Assembly: GCA_032622095.1 (NCBI GenBank) | Contig: CP136061.1 | Coordinates: 258,076,077 to 258,140,076, forward strand | Length of the DNA stretch: 64,000 nucleotides | Source of the DNA: Siphonodentalium dalli | Lineage: Eukaryota; Mollusca; Scaphopoda; Gadilida; Siphonodentaliidae | Direction of reading: 5' to 3' | Shown here: piece by piece, positions 45,965 through 55,723 of the stretch | Layout: each line of letters begins with the position of its first letter | Numbering within the stretch: the first letter of the stretch is position 1 | Translations under genes and position numbers: made by a program | The notes under the pieces: model-generated | What the model was told of the DNA's origin: nothing | The model's input: the letters and a program-made list of their open reading frames with translations, nothing else | Databases searched by the model: none

Positions 45965-46569
45965 TGCCCTGCAGGGATTTTCTAAGCCGCATCAAACATC
46001 CGAATTAATTCTGGCATGCGTGCCGATCTGGCCACGTGGTTACAGTTCTTCACGTCATTCAATGGGATCTACCTTTTCCCTTCTGCGACCTGGCTCCATG
46101 ATACCGACATCAATTTCCACACGGACGCTTGTGGTCAGTCCGGCGGCTTTGGCGCTTATTTCAACGGCCTTTGGGCTTTTGGCACGTGGTCCCTTCCTTG
46201 GCATGCTTTGGGCCTGACCCGCAATATGGGTCTCCTCGAGATGTTCCCCGTCTTAGTGGCATCAGCGTCTGGGGGCGTCGCCTCCGGAATCATCGCCTCC
46301 ATTTACACTGTGATAACATTACCGTGGTCCGCGCCATCAACGACCAAACTTCCAAATGCAAGCCGCTCATGGCCCTGTTGCGCCAGCTGGTCCTGCTGCT
46401 CCTGTCTCACAACATCTCCTTGCGTGCTTCATGGATCGCGTCTCGTGATAATGCTCTCGCTGACAGCCTCTCTCGTTTCCGGATGAAACGTTTCCGTCGA
46501 CTGGCGCCGTCCACCGCCCGAACGCCAACACCATTTCCCAGGTGCCTGTGGACCTGCGTCGACATGTAA
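45950..46569 (+). pseudogene. RNase H region of the Ngaro/DIRS-like element, frameshifted
   Basis: Two frames together give an RNase H fold. First is INFHTDACGQSGGFGAYFNG (catalytic Asp in HTDA) with WHALGLTRNMGLLEMFPVL (Glu) at 46016-46270. A second frame then gives LHLHCDNITVVRAIND (second Asp) and ASRDNALADSLSRF (last Asp), ending at 46569. The break lies near 46255. A third frame upstream (IDALQGFSKPHQTSELILAC) links it to the RT. The domain would remove RNA from the hybrid during replication. Confidence 0.8.
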
Positions 46570-46874
46570 CGCTGCTTTTGACGTCCTCCCGGGCGCCATA
46601 TACTCACCGCACGTATCGCACCGCCATACAGGCTTATCTCGTTTTCGCACACCAGCATCGCTTGGCTGTTTCCTGGCCGCTCCGGAACACGCTATCGTCG
46701 GGTTTATCGCGGGGCTTCATCGCTCCCAGCATTCTGCTTCAACCATTTCCACCATTTCGTTCGGGTAGTGCTACCTATCTGGCGGATCTGGGCACCCCTT
46801 ACCATGCCATCCTACACCGGGGTCGTTGGCGGTCTGATGTTTGTCGTCGGTTCGTCCACTCGACATCTGCTTAG
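46542..46874 (+). pseudogene. tyrosine recombinase of the Ngaro/DIRS-like element, internally deleted
   Basis: The 110-residue frame starts with a SAM-like N-terminal part (SRAPYTHRTYRTAIQAYLVF) and ends with the C-terminal hallmark SATYLADLGTPYHAILHRGRW followed by SDVCRRFVH. Full recombinases of this group are some 200 residues or more. The stretch carrying the first catalytic Arg is missing between the two parts, and the HxxR block has become PPFR. It cannot be active. It identifies the element as tyrosine-recombinase type instead of integrase type. Confidence 0.8.
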
Positions 46875-47002
46875 TCTCGTTTCAGTAGCCAGTATCTGGG
46901 TCTACTGGGCTCACCGGCGTGCTATGCGGCGTCCTGTTGGCCAACATCTCCAGCTGTCCAGCCGCGGCGCTTCTGTTCTAGGATCTGCACTCGTGGGATG
47001 CT

Positions 47003-47464
47003 GTGGGGCGATTTCCACGCCCGTTCGCCCGGGAGCTCGCCGCTTGTCCGCAGTCTCGGCATCCTACCCACATCATCCAGCTTGGCTCGAACGACCTCAC
47101 AGCCGGTGGGTACCGTGAATTGCGTGCAAATGTTAAGCGGGAACTTTCATATGTGCATGAATCGTTGCCTGACTGCACCCTTATTTGGTCACAAGTATTC
47201 CCGCGCCGCTATTGGCACAACGCCCATCGCCCGAGTATTGGTGCTCGCCAGCACCGGGACTTTAACCAACGCATGTTGGGCTTCGTCTTACATCGCGGGG
47301 GTCGTGGCATCAAGCACCCAGCCATTTGCGCTTCTGATAAGGGCATGTTTCGTTCAGATGGGATCCATCTCTCCCCCGTCGGCAACAATATCTATCTGAA
47401 TCGTCTCCAGGGCGCCCTGGAGACCTTCCTGGCATCTGACACTATGGTTTTCCCGGTGGTTTAA
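47003..47464 (+). pseudogene. SGNH/GDSL-type hydrolase domain of the Ngaro-like element
   Basis: The 153-residue frame shows two SGNH blocks: HIIQLGSNDL (block III, Gly and Asn of the oxyanion hole) at about residues 22-31 and SDGIHLSPVGNNIYLNRL (block V, catalytic Asp and His) at about 117-134. The N-terminal block with the Ser nucleophile should lie upstream; in another frame (46860-46980) IWVYWAHRRAM and GQHLQLSSRGASVL look like its surroundings, but the usual G-x-S is not visible. The domain is therefore partial. Third ORFs of this kind are known in Ngaro elements; their substrate is unknown to me. Confidence 0.75.
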
Positions 47465-47698
47465 CTGTTTCATTGCTGTAATTGGGCATGGAGCTCCTGG
47501 TTTGGGGGAGTGCTGCGCACTCTATGGCGGTCCTGCAGATGGTGGTAGTGGTAGTGTCGCCATAGCGTTATAACCTGTCTGGTAACTTTGATGGGTGGCT
47601 TATCAATAGTAGCTTAGTATGTTTATGACTGCGCAGTCATCTTATGCTTATTCGAGAGTGCTCTCGAACTGTAGCCTGAGTGTAATATTCCAGGCCGT
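47465..47698 (+). other. 3' non-coding part of the Ngaro-like element
   Basis: Lies between the hydrolase stop and repeat B1. It includes GTGGTAGTGGTAGTG, a perfect hairpin GACTGCGCAGTC (47627-47638) and a second one, TTCGAGAGTGCTCTCGAA. Confidence 0.7.
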
Positions 47699-48103
47699 TG
47701 CTTAGCCACATGGAGTTGGGCTGTCCAGTGGTCTCTACTGCCATTCATGCGTCGCACTCGTTGGGCTTCTACCTGTTGGCCGTGTGTGCTTATTGCTTAG
47801 GGCGCCTCATAGCAATTCTTGGGCGCCGGCTCCGAATCGTACCTTAGCTCGTCGGGCCATGCTCATGCCTGCGCTGTACAGCAGTATTTCTTCAGCGTTC
47901 TCTGCGTCGGCTTCTCGTCAGAGCGAAGGCTCTGCTTAATTGGTTTTCCATGCGTATGGGCTATCTGCAGGACAAGCTTATAATGTTACATTATAGCTGA
48001 GATCATACCCCACTCATGTGTTGTCGTTTAAATATTCCGTGCAGTAGTGGCAGGGCTGTCACTGGTGGGGGTAGTGTCTCTTGGATCGGAGTGATAACAT
48101 AAT
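47699..48103 (+). repeat. Ngaro-like split repeat B1
   Basis: About 405 bp from TGCTTAGCCACATGGAGTTG to GGAGTGATAACATAAT, matching B2 (48528-48932) with few changes. Confidence 0.95.
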
Positions 48104-48299
48104 GCACCCAGGGCCGATAAGGTTCGGGGTGATTTATGTGGTTCTTTGATCCTGTCATCCGGCAGACATTCCGGATTTTCGGTACGATCCGTTCCGTATC
48201 GGCCGAACTTAAAGTCCGCATTTTACATCCGTCCGGAATTCTGCCTCCTTCCGGTAACTGAAAAAAGCAATTCACTCTTGAATTATACGCATCGCGCTC
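48100..48299 (+). repeat. Ngaro-like split repeat A2
   Basis: Begins in the TAAT shared with B1. It differs from A1 at only a few positions, for example CGTCCGGAATTC against CGCCCGGAATTC. Confidence 0.95.
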
Positions 48300-48527
48300 C
48301 CTCCCTCCCCCCTTGGAGCTCCATGCCCCGCTTTGTTCGGCGTCCCGAGTGGCACGCCATATTCATTGTTCTGTGATGCCTGTTTTGTTTTGGGCCTAGG
48401 GCCCTGTGTGTTTGGATCTCGTTGCTGCTGTTTGTTTTCCCTTTCAGGTGCTGTGTCATCAGTGCCATTGATCCAGCTTTGGTGCGTCCTGCAGGGGTAA
48501 CTTTGGTGTTACCCGCCCATACCACGG
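48300..48527 (+). other. spacer between A2 and B2 of the Ngaro-like element
   Basis: A C-rich start (CTCCCTCCCTCCCCCC) and a TTGTTTTCCCTTTCAG stretch are notable. It has no counterpart between A1 and the gag start. Confidence 0.6.
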
Positions 48528-48932
48528 TGCTTAGCCATAGGGAGTTGGGCTGTCCAGTGGTCTCTACTGCCAATCCTGCGTCGCACTAGTTGGGCTTCTC
48601 CCTGTTGGCCGTGTGTGCTTATTGCTTAGGGCGCCTCATAGCAATTCATGGGCGCCGGCTCCGAATCGTACCTTAGCTCGTCGGGCCATGCTCATGCCTG
48701 CGCTGTACAGCAGTATTTCTTCAGCGTTCTCTGCTTCGGCTTCTCGTCCGAGCGAAGGCTTTGCTTAATTGGTTTTCCATGCGTATGGGCTATATGCAGG
48801 ACAAGCTTATAATGTTACATTAAAGCTGAGAACATACCCCACTCATGTGTTGTCGTTTAAATATTCCGTGCAGTAGTGGCAGGGCTGTCACTGGTGGGGG
48901 TAGTGTCTCTTGGATCGGAGTGATCACATAAT
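48528..48932 (+). repeat. Ngaro-like split repeat B2
   Basis: Ends GGAGTGATCACATAAT; the final TAAT equals the left-edge TAAT at 42915. Confidence 0.95.
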
Positions 48933-49699
48933 TTGTTTTTAATTCAATTTAATTCTTTTTATATTTTTTTATTTTTTTAATTTTAAATTGTTTTAATTAA
49001 TTTTTTGAATGAATTTTTTGTTTCTGGCCCAATATTGACCCGATGAAATCCCCCCTTCCTAGAAACGACAGACAACGCATTCTTTGTTTTTCAATGAGTT
49101 AACTCATGGTACCCGTCCTAAACTTCACCCTTTCTAGATACCCATCCCTAAAAGAGGTATGATTTTTTTTAACCTGCCCGTGGCCATTGAACAGCCCCTG
49201 ACAGAGGTTGTCTACCCTTACGAGATGGTCAATAGTCCCTGCAAAGAGCGGACAGTCAATTAATCCCGTAATCAATTAATCCCGTCGTGAAATCTCCCTG
49301 CGTAATATTTTGTAAACATGAAAGTGTCCCCGTTCCTAGGAACGACAGGCAATACTCAGACTCACAGATAAGTATAGTTATGCCTCTTGGATCTGAATCG
49401 ATAGCGAAAACCACACTCTTTATGTAAACACTGTGGAAAGGAAACGCTCTTTATCTATCAACGCTATTAACCCGAAGTGCCGATTGTGGTGATTTTGATG
49501 ATTGGGAGTGGATAATGGGTGCTCAGAGCTTCTCCGAAACGCGACAATGACGGTGTCCGTGGGTTTTACCCTTATATAGGAAGTTTGAGTCCAATCTGTC
49601 CACGCGTTTTCGATTCTATTAAGTACCCACACACACACACACACATATATATACATATACATATATATATATATACGGAGTTCTCAAAATATATATAGA

Positions 49700-50757
49700 C
49701 TAGCAGGTTAGCCCGCCACTGGCGTGGTTGGTCAGAAACGTGACATTTTAAAAATTATTTTGTTTTTTTTTGTTTTTTTATTTTAATTTAATGTTTTTTA
49801 AATTTAATTTATGTTTTTTTGAATTTTTGAATTTAATTCTTTGTTTTTCAATGAGTTAATTGTGCTTTTTTCTGGCGGAAAAATTGACCCGATGAAATCC
49901 CTCCCCCCCCTTCCTAGGAACGACAGACAACGCATTCTTTGTTTTTCAATGAGTTAATTCATGGTACCCGTCGTAAACTTCCACGTTCCTAGGAACAACA
50001 GACTTTTTAATCAAGATAAATTATGATACCCCCGCAAAGAGCGGACAGTCAATTAACCAGAATGTAGAGTTACGCCTCTTAGATAAATTCTGCCTTTTTA
50101 ATCGAGATAAATGAATTTCGTCCCGCATCCGTATTTTACGCATGGGGGAAGTCGTTTAGCTATGTCGATTCAATGAATTAATTCATGGTACCCATCCTAA
50201 ACTTCCCGATTCCCGTGGGTGTTTACACTTATATACGAAATTTGAGCTGAGTTAATTCATGGTACCCGTCCTAAACTTCCCCGTACCTAGGAACAACATA
50301 CTTTTTAATCAAGAGAAATTATGATACCCCCGCAAAGAGCGGACAGTCAATTAATCCCGTCGTGAACCATAATGTAGAGTTACGTCACTTAGATCAATTC
50401 TGCCTTTTTAATCGAGATAAATGCATTTCGTCCCGCATCCGTATTTTACGCATGGGGTAGTCGTTTATCTATGTCGATTGCAATAAAGAGCGTTCGTCGT
50501 TAACAACTCCGTATATTGTCAATATAAAGATCGTTGATGCCTTAAACCCCGAAGTGGCGTTTGCGGTGATTTTGATGATTGGGAGTGGAGAATTAGTGCC
50601 CAGAGCTTGTCCAAAATGCTACGTGGACGATCCCCGTGGGTTTATACACTTATATACGAAATTTGAGCTCGATCCGCGTAGCCGTTTTGGATTATATGAA
50701 GTACCCACACACATACACACACATATGTATATAAGGAAGTCTCAAAATATATATATA
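49700..50757 (-). mobile_element. Helitron-like unit, family B
   Basis: Starts CTAGCAGGTTAGCCCGCCAC and ends TCTCAAAATATATATATA before the next CTAG. An internal duplication of about 300 bp repeats ATAAATTCTGCCTTTTTAAT with GGTACCCGTCC and CGCAAAGAGCGGACAGTCAA. Confidence 0.6.
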
Positions 50758-51715
50758 CTAGCAGGTTAGCCCGCCACTGGCGGAAATAGTCAGAAAAATA
50801 AAAAAAATTAAGTTTTAATTAATTTTTTTAATTAATTTTTTAAATTAAATATTTAATTTATTTTTTTGTTTTTCAATGAGTTAATTTTTTTGTTTTTCAA
50901 TGAGTTAATTGTGCCTTTTTAATTTTTTAATTTAATTTTTTGTTTTTAAATTTTACCCGAGGTTGGTCAGAAACATGACATTTTTTAATTTTTTGTTTCT
51001 GGTGGAAAAATTTACCTGATGAAATCCCCCATTCCTAGGAACGACATACAACGCATTCTGTGTTTTTCTTTCTTTTTTAACCTGCCCGTACCCGTCCTAA
51101 TGTCATGAAATCTCTCTGCATAATATTTCGAGCGATAACATTGCATTGCATTGAAAACAAACGTCTCTCTACGATAACATTGCATTGAAAACAAACGCTT
51201 CCCGTCGTGTCTCTCTGCATAATATTTCGAGTCTGCCGCACCCGTCCTAATGTCGTGAAGTATCTCTGCATACTATTTCGAGCGATAACATTGCATTGAA
51301 TTGTCAGTCTCTCTGCATAATATTTCGAGTCTGCCGTACCCGTCCTAATGTCGTGAAATCTCTCTGCATAATATTTCGAGCGATAACATTGCATTGAATT
51401 GTCAGACTTCCGTCATACAGATAAATAGATAGCGAAAACGACGCTCTTTATATAGACACTGCGGAAAACGAACGCTCTTTCTATATCAACGCTATTAACC
51501 ACGAAGTGCCGATTGCGGTAATTTTGATGATTGGGAATGGAGAAACGGTGCTCTGAGCTTCTCCAAAACGCGACCACGGTGGTTTCGGTATGATTTTACA
51601 CTTACATACGAAATTTTAGCTCAATCTGTACACGCGTTTTGGATTCTATGAAGTACCCACACACACACATATATATACATACGTAGTTCTCAAAATACAT
51701 ATATAGATATATAAT
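50758..51715 (-). mobile_element. Helitron-like unit, family B, last of the array
   Basis: Starts CTAGCAGGTTAGCCCGCCAC, runs through an A/T-rich body and a short tandem array and ends near TCTCAAAATACATATATAGA. Confidence 0.55.
51100..51412. repeat. nested tandem repeat, 4-5 copies
   Basis: TCTCTGCATAATATTTCGAG alternates with GCGATAACATTGCATTGAA and CCCGTCCTAATGTCGTGAA. Copy lengths vary because the last two blocks are sometimes dropped. Confidence 0.85.
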
Positions 51716-51897
51716 GAGCCCAGCCGGAAATCATTTCACATATCCGAAACAAAACCATTCAACTAGCTACGCCCGTGTGAAACCCCGAGTTTAAATTAAA
51801 TATCAGTCAGAATATCCATTGATAGGTCCATAGAAATATAACACGACGCCGACTGTATGATTGTGTTACTGTCTACAATGGATCCAATGGTACTGAC

Positions 51898-52071
51898 CTT
51901 GCTCCTTCGATACAAATAGTCCGCATGACGAGTGTTGGGTGTCGTCCCCTTGACACCAGCTGCCCCCAAATTGTGGCCGGGGATCGCTGCAGCTCCTGCT
52001 TCTCACCTTCACTCCTTGACACCCATCAACTCGCATGCAAGATTCAATCCACTGCGTCCATTCTCCATCGA
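51898..52071 (-). CDS. thrombospondin type 1 repeat exon
   Basis: A 174-bp internal exon on the - strand is framed by an acceptor (TTGTTTATCATTCAG) and a strong donor (AAG then GTCAGT at 51892-51897). Both boundaries are phase 1, the usual symmetrical arrangement for TSP1 modules. The translation shows DGEWTQW (the WxxW region, with the next Trp lost), an ESC first Cys, VDGCQGVKVRSRSCSDP (CG-G-x-x-x-R-x-R-x-C), PQFGGSWCQGDD (GG-x-x-C-x-G) and SSC, so six Cys are present. Such modules sit in secreted or membrane proteins of matrix adhesion or guidance. Neighbouring exons were not found within the window, so the gene continues in repeats or is a fragment. The frame between the splice sites is intact. 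Confidence 0.85.
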
Positions 52072-53696
52072 CTGAATGATAAACAATTATATTATCCATC
52101 CATTTACTAACGCTATTTCTGATTGTGCGAATCAATCGTGTCCAATATGACTTTTTATCGGGACTTCATGACTGTCACGAAGTAACCCTATGGCCAAAAG
52201 GATCGGTAAAATTGTGATAAGCGCGCAATACACTGGTGGATATAGCAGACGCTTCACTTTTGCATTGAGATTTGTTTTTCACTCCCGTGTTTACTGTTCC
52301 AAATCATGCTTTATGTTGAGCAAATACATGGTTTTATAGAGAATCAAGTGCCGACAAATACCAAAAATAACCACAAAAGTTTTATCCCCAAAATTTTGAT
52401 AAACATACAGATTGATAACAAAAATGTCATTATGGAATGTTGTGTACAGTATGTGTCTTTCTTGTACTCGACAAGGTTGTGGTGAAAAGTCATATTGGAG
52501 GAGACACCTCGTGTCTCATCCAATATGACTTTTCACCACAACCTGGACGAGTACAATATGACTTTTCACCACAACCTGGACGAGTACAAGAAAAACACAA
52601 ACTGTTTTTAACATTTAATACTAAAAGGATACTACCCTTATTCCATTCAATAAACCCATTCTATGAATTGTGATATTCAACGTTCGTTCCATAATAGGAA
52701 ATAGTGCCGGGTGCCCTTTGGCTTCCAATATTTTTTCCAACAAACTTTAATGAATTAAGAGTTTGAACAGTTATTTCATTAAATATACGCCATTAAATAC
52801 ATCAAAGAGTCTCCTATTGTTTGGGACTATTTATTGAATGATAATGTTAATCAAAACAGTTGATTTAAACATTAAACTAATTCAGATACATGTATATAAC
52901 ATTGTCGTACAAAACGACGTATTTTATCGCACCGGGTTATAGATGCGTAACCTTAAACCAAAAATTTGGTACAAACATAATCATGTTTGACGACGAGATA
53001 TTTCACTCGTATCTATCACTACACCATACCGCATGACAGTTCAGATAAGTAAGCTGTACACTGATATTGCGGAGTACTTAGACGAAAATAAAACATAATT
53101 ATAAAGTACAAGTATTTTTGGCAGTATTGCTATTTAGTTAGCGAACGGGGATAATTTGAAGAGCAGAATAATGGGAACTATATCTTCGGCCGGGGGATGC
53201 GCGCAGTTATACTGCGTTAAACATTCTTTCCAATAATGTATTTGCTGAGGACAGTCGCTTGTGTTGACAACCCTCCCTCCCTCTTTTTGTTTTGTTTTGG
53301 GACATACGCGTTTGATGGGCGTCTCCCCCTTCTGGCTTACATCTGTATAGGCGGTCATTGTGCCTCAAAAATTGCCACCCACTTGTTTGTATTGGTTACT
53401 ACTACATTTATTGTATCGGCTTCCTGTAAATAATTATGATTTTCTGAACAGGTAGCTATAAACGCATTCCAGTTGTTGTCTTTCACTGTAACCCTGTGGG
53501 ATAAATAATGATACATAACATTAAGAGCATAACATTCCTTCGTCGAATTTAGTCCGAGAATTGTTTTCCTTTGATGACACTAAATGCGTGTGACCAAGAC
53601 TCACAATATCTGGTCTCGGAATATAGTCCCCAAATTTCTCACTCCCGACACCAGAAACCGGAATATCCATTTTTGTGAGTACCAAATTCACATATT
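52072..53696. other. no recognised gene; one palindrome
   Basis: Probable intron or intergenic DNA upstream of the TSP1 exon on the - strand. The palindrome at 52453-52600 is listed separately. Confidence 0.5.
52453..52600. repeat. palindrome with a duplicated right arm
   Basis: The left arm (GTACTCGACAAGG, TTGTGGTGAAAAGTCATATT) is the complement of the right arm around a GAGACACCTCGTGTCTC centre. In the right arm a 33-bp stretch (52522-52554) is repeated at once (52555-52587). Confidence 0.9.
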
Positions 53697-54053
53697 TTAG
53701 TGTAGAGGATCCATGCACTTGCAGTTACTGGGGACACACACACGTATATCCCTCATGCTATCATACAGTAACGTCCAGGTGCACATAATAATACCGACAC
53801 AATCCATGCACTTTTTTGTATATCTGCATTGATTGAATAAATACTGTTTCTGATATAAAGGTAGAATTTTAGCTTCCAGTGTATCCAGTATGTGCAATAT
53901 CCACATATGAAGCTTTTGACAATCTGTGTATTGCGTCACATTTAATCCAACCATGCATTGCATGCAGCTGTATTTTTCTGTAACATGTGAATCCCCGATC
54001 ACTTCCGAAGCATTCATTTGAGCGCCGTCAAGGCGCGTTTGAATTTGCACCGT
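53697..54053 (-). CDS. Cys-rich open frame, possible NRF-like exon
   Basis: About 117 residues are open on the - strand, with more than ten Cys. The end, DIRVCVPSNCKC, resembles the C-VPS-x-C close of the extracellular NRF domain found at the N terminus of invertebrate acyltransferase-3 proteins, and a spaced C..C / Trp / Cys pattern precedes it. There is an NVT glycosylation site. No clear acceptor is visible upstream; a weak donor (GTAACT) lies just before the SNC codons. It lies on the same strand as the TSP1 exon, but no link can be shown. The family call is tentative, and the frame could be chance. Confidence 0.3.
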   Translation of the reverse strand, partial: TVQIQTRLDGAQMNASEVIGDSHVTEKYSCMQCMVGLNVTQYTDCQKLHMWILHILDTLEAKILPLYQKQYLFNQCRYTKKCMDCVGIIMCTWTLLYDSMRDIRVCVPSNCKCMDPLH

Positions 54054-54091
54054 TCAGAAAATTCCTGTCGATAGTTTTTCATATTCTTTCT

Positions 54092-54983
54092 CACCCCATG
54101 CATCCGGACATGCTCGTAGCGGAAGACATGCTCGTAGCGGAATAACCACATGGCCCGCGATGTGCATATCGTCCTTAGTTGTCGTAAGTTATTTCATAAA
54201 AACACGGTTTACTTTAGCTTGATTTTTTTTAAAACGTTAACAGCGATAATCGGTCTACAGAAATGAGCGGTTGTGGTTTCCGCAATTTGCATATTACTGT
54301 TCAATAATCGGGTTTTATACGAAAATTATGACCTGAAATACTTACTCGATATAAGGTTTTATCAAATTTTAATGAATCTTTGCATTGACACATTATATAA
54401 CATACAGTCTCTCAAAGTATGATATCTTAGCTTCAAAATGAACTGGACATGTTTGCGATGTCAATCATATTAGTGCCCGAAAAATTAGTTTCCATGGAGG
54501 CACTCACTTGATTTTGGGGCATGTCTATAGCAAACGTAAAACCACTGCTATAGACATACCATATTTTCTTGCTATGACCTGCATATAAGGTAATTTTTTA
54601 CTATGAAAAATGTAGAAACATGACTGAAAATGTTGTCTATTATATTAAGGGAATATCCGCGGAAATAGCAATGTATGCAAAGACTATGTTGTCTGGGCTG
54701 TTACCACAGAAATCGTAATTTTATGTAAGAAATGCAATTTGTGCCACAATGTTTGGCCTAACTTCGCTATAAAATAGGATTAAACTGCGTCCATGTTTAA
54801 AGAAGTTTTATGTACAGTTGGGTAAATTATAGCCACAAATAGTACCACCACCGTCAACCACTGGTATATGTTGGTTTCGGTGCAACATGTGTCTAACCGT
54901 GAATGGTGTGCAAATTTAGGGCCATTTGGTTATTCCGCTACGGGCATGTCTTCCGCTACGGGCATATCCGGATGCATGGGGTG
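54092..54983. mobile_element. TIR element (892 bp) with 5-bp target duplication
   Basis: Inverted ends of about 65 bp: CACCCCATGCATCCGGACAT at the left and, inward from the right, CACCCCATGCATCCGGATAT. Each continues into a duplicated GTAGCGGAAGACATGC and GTAGCGGAATAACC. TTTCT flanks both sides (54087-54091 and 54984-54988). The interior is AT-rich and non-coding, so the element is non-autonomous. The superfamily is not assigned. Confidence 0.85.
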
Positions 54984-55343
54984 TTTCTGGTTAGATCGAA
55001 GATATATCTGAAATATAAATTAAGTAATTGTTAATACAATTGAAATACGGTGTATACATATGCGCACATTCGCGCATGGTGATAAGGAATTACCGTACAC
55101 ATATGCAGCCAGTTATAGTATGTGTGGACAATAAAACGTGTATTCTCAAATAAAGGCATCGATGACCGTCTATATATATATAAATTGAAAGCATGGCTTA
55201 GAAAAGCATTATTGTATTGTAACTAGGCCTGTCACAGCTACTGGTGATCTTCAGGTTACACAATGTATAATATCATAATGTATAATGAATATTAACGTCA
55301 CTTCCGAATTTTGGTTTCATTGTGACGTCACTTCCCTGGATAT

Positions 55344-55720
55344 TTATTCCAGTGATGGTTTTAAGTTTTTTTCTCTGAATTTAGTTTCGGACGAAGTTTT
55401 TTTTATCAACATTGTTTCCGTCCGAATTCTTTTCAATGGGTCCATTGATAGCATTTTGTATAATGGAAACACTGTGAATGAGCAACCGCCACAAATTTCC
55501 AGATGTTCGCTGAGATCAATTTGTCTCAGCTCTGGTTGTTTGATTTGTTGGCGGTGTATTCTCATGCGCTCACACACACAGTGTTGCCCGTCTGTCCCAC
55601 ATAAAACTCATGGCATTCAGAACATATAATAATATAGATTAAGTTCCGTGATTTGCAGTCCATATCCGCATTGGGTTGAACTACTGTACCATTTTTAAAC
55701 TTGAGTTGAGTACCAGTAAC
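55344..55720 (-). pseudogene. GIY-YIG endonuclease domain of the Penelope-like element, frameshifted
   Basis: On the - strand, 55580-55720 reads TGTQLKFKNG, CKSRNLIYII and CSECHEFYVGQTGNTV, the Cys-rich lead and the YVG-type core of a Penelope GIY-YIG nuclease. A shift of frame in a (GT)n run near 55570 is followed by CERMRIHRQQI, LSEHLEICGG, SFTVFPLYKM, an R..TE pair and LIKK, which match the rest of the domain. The nuclease would nick the target for insertion. The frameshift disables it. Confidence 0.85.
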
Positions 55721-55723
55721 TAT

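Larger units (their letters stand above)
42915..48932 (+). mobile_element. Ngaro/DIRS-like tyrosine-recombinase retrotransposon (6.0 kb)
   Basis: Split direct repeats in the order A1 (42915-43114), internal genes, B1 (47699-48103), A2 (48100-48299), B2 (48528-48932) are the diagnostic ends of the Ngaro group of DIRS-like elements. The same TAAT is present at the left edge, at the B1/A2 junction and at the right edge, consistent with site-specific recombination of a circular intermediate and no target duplication. The genes are in the expected order: Gag-like, reverse transcriptase, RNase H, tyrosine recombinase, SGNH hydrolase. Multiple frameshifts, a recombinase deletion and a MITE insertion make this copy inactive. 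Its coding part is clearly richer in G+C than the Helitron-like DNA around it. Confidence 0.9.
42736..49699 (-). mobile_element. Helitron-like unit, family B, split by the Ngaro-like element
   Basis: Starts CGAGCAGGTTAGCCCGCCAC. Its T-rich body is interrupted at TAAT (42915) and continues from 48933 to a CAAAATATATATAGA end at 49699. Without the 6.0-kb insert it is of ordinary length, about 950 bp. Confidence 0.6.
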
